Below, in pieces: positions 27,075 to 39,800 of a stretch of 64,000 bases of DNA (position 1 is the first letter of the stretch; each line of letters begins with the position of its first letter). The stretch lies in the NCBI GenBank assembly GCA_963170055.1, contig CAUJGJ010000185.1:4551775-4615774 (forward strand), given 5' to 3'. This DNA is from Halisarca cf. caerulea. Lineage: Eukaryota > Porifera > Demospongiae > Chondrillida > Halisarcidae. A program made the position numbers and the translations under genes. The notes beneath the pieces were generated by a model. It saw only the letters and a program-made list of their open reading frames with translations. It searched no databases and was not told the DNA's origin.

Positions 27075-28524
27075 GAACTAGCACCACGTACATTTCCAGT
27101 GGACACACATGAGGTTTCTGAAGAGCTGTGGGCGTATTTGTGTAGTGTTGGATATGGTGGTTCTAACACCAAAATTTGGCACTAGCACCATGCACATTCC
27201 CAGTGGACACGCATGAAGTTTCTGAAGTGCTCTGGGCGTATTTGTGTAGTGTTGGATATGCTGGTGCTAATACAAATATTTGGCACTAGCACCACGCACA
27301 TTCAGAGTGGACACACATGAAGTTTCTGAAGTACTGTGGGCGTATTTGTGTAGTGTTGGATATGCTGGTGCTAATACTAATATTTGGCACTAGCACCACG
27401 CACATTCAAAGTGGACACACAGGAAGTTTCTGAAGTACTGTGGACGTATTTGTGTACTGTTGGATATGGTGGTTCTAAGACTAATATTTGGTACTAGCAC
27501 CACGCACATTCCCACACATGAAGTTTCTGAAGTGTTGCGGGCATATCTGTGTAGTGTTAAATATGCTGGTGTTAGGACCAATCTTTGGCATTAGCACCAC
27601 GCACATTCCCAGTGGAAGCACATTAAGTTTCTGTAGTGCTGTGGGCATATTTGTGTAGTGTTGGATATAGTGGTTCTAAGACTAAAATTTGCCACTAGCA
27701 CCACGCACATTCCCAGTGGACACACATGAAGTTTCTTAAGTGCTGTGGGCGTATTTGTGTAGTGTTGGATATGGTGGTTCTAAGACCAATATTTGGCTCT
27801 AGCACCACGCACATTCTCAGTGGACACATGAAGTTTCTGAAGTGCTGTGGGCGTATTTGTGTAGTGTTGGATATGCTGGTGCTAATATCAATATCTTGCA
27901 CTACCACCACGTACATTTCCAGTGGACACACGAGGCTTCTGAAGAGCTGTGGGCGAATTTGTGTAGTGTTGGATATGGTGGTTCTAAGACCAATATTTGG
28001 TACTAGCACCACGCACATTGTCAATGGATACACATGAAGATTCTGAAGTGCTGTGGGCGTATTTGTGTAGAGTTGAATATGCTGGTGATTAGACCAATAT
28101 TTGGTACTAGCAACACGTACATTCCCAGTGGACACACATGAAGTTTCTGAAGTGTTATGGGCGTATCTGTGTAGTGTTGGATATGGTGTTTCTAAGACCA
28201 ATATTTGGCACTAGCACCACGCACATTCCCAGTGGACGCGCATGAAGTTTCTGAAGTGCTGTGGGCGTATTTGTGTAGTGTTGGATATGGTGTTTCTAAG
28301 ACCAATATTTGGAACTAGCACCACGCACATTGTCAGTGGATACACATGACGTTTCTGAAGTGCTGTGGGTGTATTTGTGCACTATTGGATATGTTGGTGC
28401 TAATGCCAATATTTGGCACAAGCACCACGCACATTCCCAGTGGACACACATGAAGTTTCTGAAGTGCTGTGGGCGTATTTGTGTAGTGTTGGATCTGTTG
28501 TTTCTAAGACCAATATTTGGTACT

Positions 28525-30474
28525 AGCACCACGTACATTTCCAGTGGACACACATGAGGTTTCTGAAGAGCTGTGGGCGTATTTGTGTAGTGTTGGATAT
28601 GGTGGTTCTAAGACCAATATTTGGTACTAGCACCACGCACATTGTCAATGGATACACATGAAGATTCTGAAGTGCTGTGGGCGTATTTGTGTAGGGTTGA
28701 ATATGCTGGTGATTAGACCAATATTTGGTACTAGCACCACGCACATTCCCAGTGGACACACATGAAGTTTCTGAAGTGTTGTGAACGTATCTGTGTAGTG
28801 TTAAATATGCTAGTGTTAAGACCAATATTTCGCAATAGCACCACGCACATTCCCAGTGGACACACATGAAGTTTCTGAAGCATTGTGGGCGTATTTGTGT
28901 AGTGTTGGATATGGTGTTTCTAAGACCAATATTTGGAACTAGCACCACGCACATTGTCAGTGGATACACATGACGTTTCTGAAGTGCTGTGGGCGTATTT
29001 GTGTACTATTGGATATGCTGGTGCTAATGCCAATATTTCGCACTAGCACCACGCACATTCCCAGTGGACACACATGAAGTTTCTGAAGTGCTGTGGGCGT
29101 ATTTGTGTAGTGTTGGATCTGTTGTTTCTAAGACCAATATTTGGTACTAGCACCACGTACATTTCCAGTGAACACACATGAGGTTTCTGAAGAGCTGTGG
29201 GCGTATTTGTGTAGTGTTGAATATGCTGGTGCTAATACAAATATTTGGCACTAGCACCACGCACATTCAGAGTGGACACACATGAAGTTTCTGAACTGCT
29301 GTGGGCGTATTTGTGTAGTGTTGGATATGCTGGTGCTAATACCAATATTTGGCACTAGCACCACACACATGAAGTTTCTGAAGTGTTGCGGGCATATCTG
29401 TGTAGTGTTAAATATGCTGGTGTTAAGACCAATCTTTGGCATTAGCACCACGCACATTCCCAGTGGAAGCACATTAAGTTTCTGTAGTGCTGTGGGCATA
29501 TTTGTGTAGTGTTGGATATGGTGGTTCTAAGACTAATATTTGCCACTAGCACCACGCACATTCCCAGTGGACACACATGAAGTTTCTTAAGTGCTGTGGG
29601 CGTATTTGTGTAGTGTTGGATATGGTGGTTCTAAGACCAATATTTGGATCTAGCACCACGCACATTCTCAGTGGACACATGAAGTTTCTGAAGTGCTGTG
29701 GGCGTATTTGTGTAGTGTTGGATATGCTGGTGCTAATATCAATATCTTGCACTACCACCACGTACATTTCCAGTGGACACACGAGGCTTCTGAAGAGCTG
29801 TGGGCGAATTTGTGTAGTGTTGGATATGGTGGTTCTAAGACCAATATTTGGTACTAGCACCACGCACATTGTCAATGGATACACATGAAGATTCTGAAGT
29901 GCTGTGGGCGTATTTGTGTAGAGTTGAATATGCTGGTGATTAGACCAATATTTGGTACTAGCAACACGTACATTCCCAGTGGACACACATGAAGTTTCTG
30001 AAGTGTTATGGGCGTATCTGTGTAGTGTTGGATATGGTGTTTCTAAGACCAATATTTGGCACTAGCACCACGCACATTCCCAGTGGACGCGCATGAAGTT
30101 TCTGAAGTGCTGTGGGCGTATTTGTGTAGTGTTGGATATGGTGTTTCTAAGACCAATATTTGGAACTAGCACCACGCACATTGTCAGTGGATACACATGA
30201 CGTTTCTGAAGTGCTGTGGGCGTATTTGTGCACTATTGGATATGTTGGTGCTAATGCCAATATTTGGCACAAGCACCACGCACATTCCCAGTGGACACAC
30301 ATGAAGTTTCTGAAGTGCTGTGGGCGTATTTGTGTAGTGTTGGATCTGTTGTTTCTAAGACCAATATTTGGTACTAGCACCACGTACATTTCCAGTGGAC
30401 ACACATGAGGTTTCTGAAGAGCTGTGGGCGTATTTGTGTAGTGTTGGATATGGTGTTTCTAAGACCAATATTTG
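28525..30474. repeat. Satellite higher-order block, copy 2 (offset 3400)
   Basis: Second copy of the block at 25125-27074; the match breaks at about 30474, where copy 1 reads TTTGGAAC and copy 2 TTTGGTAC and the following monomers differ. A partly overlapping segment, about 27.15-29.0 kb, recurs at about 32.63-34.5 kb (offset 5480). Confidence 0.85.
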
Positions 30475-33400
30475 GTACTAGCACCACGCACATTGTCAAT
30501 GGATACACATGAAGATTCTGAAGTGCTGTGGGCGTATTTGTGTAGGGTTGAATATGCTGGTGATTAGACCAATATTTGGTACTAGCACCACGCACATTCC
30601 CAGTGGACACACATGAAGTTTCTGAAGTGTTGTGAACGTATCTGTGTAGTGTTAAATATGCTAGTGTTAAGACCAATATTTCACAATAGCACCACGCACA
30701 TTCCCAGTGGACACACATGAAGTTTCTGAAGCATTGTGGGCGTATTTGAGTAGTGTTGGATATGGTGTTTCTAAGACCAATATTTGGAACTAGCACCACG
30801 CACATTGTCAGTGGATACACATAACGTTTCTGAAGTGTTGTGGACGTATTTGTGTACTATTGGATATGCTGGTGCTAATGCCAATATTTAGCACTAGCAC
30901 CACCCACATTCCCAGTGGACACACATGAAGTTTCTGAAGTGCTGTGGGCACATTTGTGTAGTGTTGCATCTGTTGTTTCTAAGACCAATATTTGGTACTA
31001 GCACCACGTACATTTCCAGTGAACACACATGAGGTTTCTGAAGAGCTGTGGGCGTATTTGTGTAGTGTTGGATATGGTGGTTCTAACACCAAAATTTGAC
31101 ACTAGCACCATGCACATTCCCAGTGGACACGCATGAAGTTTCTGAAGTGCTCTGGGCGTATTTGTGTAGTGTTGGATATGCTGGTGCTAATACAAATATT
31201 TGGCACTAGCACCACGCACATTCAGAGTGGACACACATGAAGTTTCTGAAGTGCTGTGGGCGTATTTGTGTAGTGTTGGATATGCTGGTGCTAATACCAA
31301 TATTTGGCACTAGCACCACGCACATTCAAAGTGGACACACATGAAGTTTCTGAAGTACTGTGGACGTATTTGTGTACTGTTGGATATGGTGGTTCTAAGA
31401 CTAATATTTGGTACTAGCACCACGCACATTCCCAGTGGACACACATGAAGTTTCTGAAGTGTTGTGAACGTATCTGTGTAGTGTTAAATATGCTAGTGTT
31501 AAGACCAATATTTCGCAATAGCACCACGCACATTCCCAGTGGACACACATGAAGTTTCTGAAGCATTGTGGGCGTATTTGAGTAGTGTTGGATATGGTGT
31601 TTCTAAGACCAATATTTGGAACTAGCACCACGCACATTGTCAGTGGATACACATAACGTTTCTGAAGTGTTGTGGACGTATTTGTGTACTATTGGATATG
31701 CTGGTGCTAATGCCAATATTTAGCACTAGCACCACCCACATTCCCAGTGGACACACATGAAGTTTCTGAAGTGCTGTGGGCACATTTGTGTAGTGTTGCA
31801 TCTGTTGTTTCTAAGACCAATATTTGGTACTAGCACCACGTACATTTCCAGTGAACACACATGAGGTTTCTGAAGAGCTGTGGGCGTATTTGTGTAGTGT
31901 TGGATATGGTGGTTCTAACACCAAAATTTGGCACTAGCACCATGCACATTCCCAGTGGACACGCATGAAGTTTCTGAAGTGCTCTGGGCGTATTTGTGTA
32001 GTGTTGGATATGCTGGTGCTAATACAAATATTTGGCACTAGCACCACGCACATTCAGAGTGGACACACATGAAGTTTCTGAAGTGCTGTGGGCGTATTTG
32101 TGTAGGGTTGAATATGCTGGTGATTAGACCAATATTTGGTACTAGCACCACGCACATTCCCAGTGGACACACATGAAGTTTCTGAAGTGTTGTGAACGTA
32201 TCTGTGTAGTGTTAAATATGCTAGTGTTAAGACCAATATTTCACAATAGCACCACGCACATTCCCAGTGGACACACATGAAGTTTCTGAAGCATTGTGGG
32301 CGTATTTGAGTAGTGTTGGATATGGTGTTTCTAAGACCAATATTTGGAACTAGCACCACGCACATTGTCAGTGGATACACATAACGTTTCTGAAGTGTTG
32401 TGGACGTATTTGTGTACTATTGGATATGCTGGTGCTAATGCCAATATTTAGCACTAGCACCACCCACATTCCCAGTGGACACACATGAAGTTTCTGAAGT
32501 GCTGTGGGCACATTTGTGTAGTGTTGCATCTGTTGTTTCTAAGACCAATATTTGGTACTAGCACCACGTACATTTCCAGTGAACACACATGAGGTTTCTG
32601 AAGAGCTGTGGGCGTATTTGTGTAGTGTTGGATATGGTGGTTCTAACACCAAAATTTGGCACTAGCACCATGCACATTCCCAGTGGACACGCATGAAGTT
32701 TCTGAAGTGCTCTGGGCGTATTTGTGTAGTGTTGGATATGCTGGTGCTAATACAAATATTTGGCACTAGCACCACGCACATTCAGAGTGGACACACATGA
32801 AGTTTCTGAAGTGCTGTGGGCGTATTTGTGTAGTGTTGGATATGCTGGTGCTAATACTAATATTTGGCACTAGCACCACGCACATTCAAAGTGGACACAC
32901 ATGAAGTTTCTGAAGTACTGTGGACGTATTTGTGTACTGTTGGATATGGTGGTTCTAAGACTAATATTTGGTACTAGCACCACGCACATTCCCACACATG
33001 AAGTTTCTGAAGTGTTGCGGGCATATCTGTGTAGTGTTAAATATGCTGGTGTTAGGACCAATCTTTGGCATTAGCACCACGCACATTCCCAGTGGAAGCA
33101 CATTAAGTTTCTGTAGTGCTGTGGGCATATTTGTGTAGTGTTGGATATAGTGGTTCTAAGACTAAAATTTGCCACTAGCACCACGCACATTCCCAGTGGA
33201 CACACATGAAGTTTCTTAAGTGCTGTGGGCGTATTTGTGTAGTGTTGGATATGGTGGTTCTAAGACCAATATTTGGCTCTAGCACCACGCACATTCTCAG
33301 TGGACACATGAAGTTTCTGAAGTGCTGTGGGCGTATTTGTGTAGTGTTGGATATGCTGGTGCTAATATCAATATCTTGCACTACCACCACGTACATTTCC

Positions 33401-35029
33401 AGTGGACACACGAGGCTTCTGAAGAGCTGTGGGCGAATTTGTGTAGTGTTGGATATAGTGGTTCTAAGACCAATATTTGGTACTAGCACCACGCACATTG
33501 TCAATGGATACACATGAAGATTCTGAAGTGCTGTGGGCGTATTTGTGTAGAGTTGAATATGCTGGTGATTAGACCAATATTTGGTACTAGCAACACGTAC
33601 ATTCCCAGTGGACACACATGAAGTTTCTGAAGTGTTATGGGCGTATCTGTGTAGTGTTGGATATGGTGTTTCTAAGACCAATATTTGGCACTAGCACCAC
33701 GCACATTCCCAGTGGACGCGCATGAAGTTTCTGAAGTGCTGTGGGCGTATTTGTGTAGTGTTGGATATGGTGTTTCTAAGACCAATATTTGGAACTAGCA
33801 CCACGCACATTGTCAGTGGATACACATGACGTTTCTGAAGTGCTGTGGGTGTATTTGTGCACTATTGGATATGTTGGTGCTAATGCCAATATTTGGCACA
33901 AGCACCACGCACATTCCCAGTGGACACACATGAAGTTTCTGAAGTGCTGTGGGCGTATTTGTGTAGTGTTGGATCTGTTGTTTCTAAGACCAATATTTGG
34001 TACTAGCACCACGTACATTTCCAGTGGACACACATGAGGTTTCTGAAGAGCTGTGGGCGTATTTGTGTAGTGTTGGATATGGTGGTTCTAAGACCAATAT
34101 TTGGTACTAGCACCACGCACATTGTCAATGGATACACATGAAGATTCTGAAGTGCTGTGGGCGTATTTGTGTAGGGTTGAATATGCTGGTGATTAGACCA
34201 ATATTTGGTACTAGCACCACGCACATTCCCAGTGGACACACATGAAGTTTCTGAAGTGTTGTGAACGTATCTGTGTAGTGTTAAATATGCTAGTGTTAAG
34301 ACCAATATTTCACAATAGCACCACGCACATTCCCAGTGGACACACATGAAGTTTCTGAAGCATTGTGGGCGTATTTGTGTAGTGTTGGATATGGTGTTTC
34401 TAAGACCAATATTTGGAACTAGCACCACGCACATTGTCAGTGGATACACATAACGTTTCTGAAGTGTTGTGGACGTATTTGTGTACTATTGGATATGCTG
34501 GTGCTAATGCCAATATTTAGCACTAGCACCACCCACATTCCCAGTGGACACACATGAAGTTTCTGAAGTGCTGTGGGCACATTTGTGTAGTGTTGCATCT
34601 GTTGTTTCTAAGACCAATATTTGGTACTAGCACCACGTACATTTCCAGTGAACACACATGAGGTTTCTGAAGAGCTGTGGGCGTATTTGTGTAGTGTTGG
34701 ATATGGTGGTTCTAACACCAAAATTTGGCACTAGCACCATGCACATTCCCAGTGGACACGCATGAAGTTTCTGAAGTGCTTTGGGCGTATTTGTGTAGTG
34801 TTGGATATGCTGGTGCTAATACAAATATTTGGCACTAGCACCACGCACATTCAGAGTGGACACACATGAAGTTTCTGAAGTGCTGTGGGCGTATTTGTGT
34901 ACTGTTGGATATGGTGGTTCTAAGACTAATATTTGGTACTAGCACCACGCACATTCCCACACATGAAGTTTCTTAAGTGTTGTGGGCGTATCTGTGTAGT
35001 GTTGGATATGGTGTTTCTAAGACCAATAT

Positions 35030-36263
35030 TTGGTACTAGCACCACGCACATTGTCAATGGATACACATGAAGTTGCTGAAGAGCTGTGGGCGTATTTGTG
35101 TAGTGTTGGATATGCTGGTGCTAATATCAATATCTGGCACTACCACCACGTACATTTCCAGTGGACACACGTGAGGTTTTTGAAGAGCTGTGGGCGTATT
35201 TGTGTAGTGTTGGATATGGTGGTTCTAAGACCAAAATTTGGCACTAGCACCATGCACATTCCCAGTGGACTCGCATGAAGTTTTTGAAGTGCTCTGGGCG
35301 TATTTGTGTAGTGTTGGATATGCTGGTGCTAATACAAATATTTGGCACTAGCACCACGCACATTCAGAGTGGACACACATGAAGTTTCTGAAGTGCTGTG
35401 GGCGTATTTGTGTAGTGTTGGATATGCTGGTGCTAATACCAATATTTGGCACTAGCACCACGCACATTCAAAGTGGACACACATGAAGTTTCTGAAGTAC
35501 TGTGGACGTATTTGTGTACTGTTGGATATGGTGGTTCTAAGACTAATATTTGGTACTAGCACCACGCACATTCCCACACATGAAGTTTCTTAAGTGTTGT
35601 GGGCGTATCTGTGTAGTGTTGGATATGGTGTTTCTAAGACCAATATTTGGTACTAGCACCACGCACATTGTCAATGGATACACATGAAGTTGCTGAAGAG
35701 CTGTGGGCGTATTTGTGTAGTGTTGGATATGCTGGTGCTAATATCAATATCTGGCACTACCACCACGTACATTTCCAGTGGACACACGTGAGGTTTTTGA
35801 AGAGCTGTGGGCGTATTTGTGTAGTGTTGGATATGGTGGTTCTAAGACCAAAATTTGGCACTAGCACCATGCACATTCCCAGTGGACTCGCATGAAGTTT
35901 TTGAAGTGCTGTGGACGTATTTGTGTAGTGTTGGATCTGGTGGTTCTAAGACCAATATTTGGTACTAGCACCACGCACATTGTCAATGGATACACATGAA
36001 GATTCTGAAGTGCTGTGGGCGTATTTGTGTAGGGTTGAATATGCTGGTGATTAGACCAATATTTGGTACTAGCACCACGCACATTCCCAGTGGACACACA
36101 TGAAGTTTCTGAAGTGTTGTGAACGTATCTGTGTAGTGTTAAATATGCTAGTGTTAAGACCAATATTTCGCAATAGCACCACGCACATTCCCAGTGGACA
36201 CACATGAAGTTTCTGAAGCATTGTGGGCGTATTTGTGTAGTGTTGGATATGGTGTTTCTAAGA
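35030..36263. repeat. 617-bp (six-monomer) higher-order unit
   Basis: Corresponding positions 35030 and 35647 begin matching segments; the 617-bp unit equals five 104-bp monomers plus one 97-bp monomer carrying the 7-base deletion. The same 617-bp spacing recurs at 39484/40101, 40913/41530 and 42771/43388, so the unit has been copied repeatedly. Confidence 0.8.
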
Positions 36264-36649
36264 CCAATATTTGGAACTAGCACCACGCACATTGTCAGTG
36301 GATACACATAACGTTTCTGAAGTGTTGTGGACGTATTTGTGTACTATTTGATATGCTGGTGCTAATGCCAATATTTAGCACTAGCACCACCCACATTCCC
36401 AGTGGACACACATGAAGTTTCTGAAGTGCTGTGGGCACATTTGTGTAGTGTTGCATCTGTTGTTTCTAAGACCAATATTTGGTACTAGCACCACGTACAT
36501 TTCCAGTGAACACACATGAGGTTTCTGAAGAGCTGTGGGCGTATTTGTGTAGTGTTGGATATGGTGGTTCTAACACCAAAATTTGGCACTAGCACCATGC
36601 ACATTCCCAGTGGACACGCATGAAGTTTCTGAAGTGCTCTGGGCGTATT

Positions 36650-39600
36650 TGTGTAGTGTTGGATATGCTGGTGCTAATACAAATATTTGGCACTAGCACC
36701 ACGCACATTCAGAGTGGACACACATGAAGTTTCTGAAGTGCTGTGGGCGTATTTGTGTAGTGTTGGATATGCTGGTGCTAATACAAATATTTGGCACTAG
36801 CACCACGCACATTCAAAGTGGACACACATGAAGTTTCTGAAGTACTGTGGACGTATTTGTGTACTGTTGGATATGGTGGTTCTAAGACTAATATTTGGTA
36901 CTAGCACCACGCACATTCCCACACATGAAGTTTCTTAAGTGTTGTGGGCGTATCTGTGTAGTGTTGGATATGGTGTTTCTAAGACCAATATTTGGTACTA
37001 GCACCACGCACATTGTCAATGGATACACATGAAGTTGCTGAAGAGCTGTGGGCGTATTTGTGTAGTGTTGGATATGCTGGTGCTAATATCAATATCTGGC
37101 ACTACCACCACGTACATTTCCAGTGGACACACGTGAGGTTTTTGAAGAGCTGTGGGCGTATTTGTGTAGTGTTGGATATGGTGGTTCTAAGACCAAAATT
37201 TGGCACTAGCACCATGCACATTCCCAGTGGACTCGCATGAAGTTTTTGAAGTGCTGTGGACGTATTTGTGTACTATTGGATATACTGGTGCTAGTACAAA
37301 TATTTGGCACTAGCACCACGCACATTCAAAGTGGACACACAGGAAGTTTCTGAAGTACTGTGGACGTATTTGTGCACTGTTGGATATGGTGGTTCTAAGA
37401 CTAATATTTGGTACTAGCACCACGCACATTCCCACACATGAAGTTTCTGAAGTGTTGCGGGCATATCTGTGTAGTGTTAAATATGCTGGTGTTAAGACCA
37501 ATATTTGGCATTAGCACCACGCACATTCCCAGTGGAAGCACATTAAGTTTCTGTAGTGCTGTGGGCATATTTGTGTAGTATTGGGTATGGTGGTTCTAAG
37601 ACCAATATTTGTCACTAGTACCATGCACATTCCCAGTGGACACACATTAAGTTTCTGAAGTGCTGTGGGCGTATTTGTGTAGTGTTGGATATGCTGGTGC
37701 TAATACAAATATTTGGCAATAGCACCACGCACATTCCCAGTGGACACATGAAGTTACTGAAGTGCTGCATGTGGGCGTATTTGTGTACTGTTGGATATAG
37801 TGGTTCTAAGACCAATATTTGGCACTAACACCACGCACATTCGCAGTGGACACATGACTTTTCTGAAGTGCTGTGGGCGTATTTGTGTAGTGTTGGATAT
37901 GCTGGTGCTAATATCAATATCTGGCACTACCACCACGTACATTTCCAGTGGACACACATGAGGTTTTTGAAGAGCTGTGGGCGTATTTGTATACTGTTGG
38001 ATATGGTGGTTTTAAGACCAAAATTTGGCACTAGCACCATGCACATTCCCAGTGGACACGCATGAAGTTTCTGTAGTGCTGTGGGCGTATTTGTGTACTA
38101 TTGGATATGCTGGTGCTAATACCAATAGTTGGCACTAGCACCACGCACATTCAAAGTGGACACACAGGAAGTTTCTGAAGTACTGTGGGCGTATTTGTGT
38201 AGTGTTGGATACGCTGGTGCTAATACCAATATTTGGCACTAGCACGAGCACCACGCACATTCAAAGTGGACACACATGAAGTTTCTGTAGTGCTGTGGAC
38301 GTATTTGTGTAGTGTTGGATATGGTGGTTCTAAGACTAATATTTGGTACTAGCACCACGCACATTCCCACACATGAAGTTTCTGAAGTGTTGCGGACATA
38401 TCTGTGTAGTGTTAAATATGCTGGTGTTAAGACCAATATTTGGCATTAGCACCACGCACATTCCCAGTGGAAGCACATTAAGTTTCTGTAGTGCTGTGGG
38501 CATATTTGTGTAGTGTTGGATATGGTGGTTCTAAGACCAATATTTGTCACTAGCACCACGCACATTCCCAGTGGACACACATGAAGTTTCTGAAGTGCTG
38601 TGGGCGTATTTGTGTAGTGTTGGATATGCTGGTGCTAATATCAATATCTGGCACTACCACCACGTACATTTCCAGTGGACACATGAGGTTTTTGAAGAGC
38701 TGTGGGCGTATTTGTGTAGTGTTGGATATGGTGGTTCTAAGACCAATATTTGGTACTAGCACCACGCACATTGTCAATGCATACACATGAAGATTCTGTA
38801 GTGCTGTGGGCGTATTTTTGTAGGGTTGAATATGCTGGTGATTAGACCAATATTTGGTACTAGCAACACGCACATTCCCAGTGGACACACATGAAGTTTC
38901 TGAAGTGTTGTGGGTGAATCTGTGTATTGTTAAATATGCTAGTGTTAAGACCAATATTTCGCAATAGCACCACGCACATTCCCAGTGGACACAAATGAAG
39001 TTTCTAAAATGCTGTGGGCTTATTTGTGTAGTGTTTGATATGGTGGTTCTAAAACCAATATTTGGCACTAGCACCACGCACATACCCAGTGGACACACAT
39101 GAGGTTTCTGAAGAGCTGTGGGCGTGTTTGTGTAGAGTTGGATATGGTGGTTGTAAGACCAATATTTGGTACTAGCACCACGCACATTGTTAATGGATAC
39201 ACATGAAGTTGCTGAAGTGCTGTGGGCGTATATGTGTAGTGTTGGATATGCTGGTGCTAATATCAATATCTGGCACTACCACCACGTACATTTCCAGTGG
39301 ACACACATGAGGTTTTTGAAGAGCTGTGGGCGTATTTGTGTAGTGTTGGATATGGTGGTTCTAACACCAAAATTTGGCACTAGCACCATGCACATTCCCA
39401 GTGGACTCGCATGAAGTTTTTGAAGTGCTGTGGGCGTATTTGTGTACTATTGGATATACTGGTGCTAATACAAATATTTGGCACTAGCACCACGCACATT
39501 CAAAGTGGACACACATGAAGTTTCTGAAGTACTGTGGACGTATTTGTGTACTGTTGGATATGGTGGTTCTAAGACTAATATTTGGTACTAGCACCACGCA

Positions 39601-39800
39601 CATTCCCACACATGAAGTTTCTGAAGTGTTGCGGGCATATCTGTGTAGTGTTAAATATGCTGGTGTTAAGACCAAAATTTGGCATTAGCACCACGCACAT
39701 TCCCAGTGGAAGCACACTAAGTTTCTGTAGTGCTGTGGGCATATTTGTGTAGTGTTGGATATGGTGGTTCTAAGAACAATATTTGTCACTAGCACCATGC
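36650..39800. repeat. Satellite segmental duplication, copy 1 (offset 6396)
   Basis: About 3.1 kb corresponds almost base for base to 43046-46196. Differences seen are single bases, for example CTAGTAC at 37290 against CTAATAC in the second copy. The block carries the 4-base, 6-base and 7-base indel markers in the same order in both copies. Confidence 0.85.
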
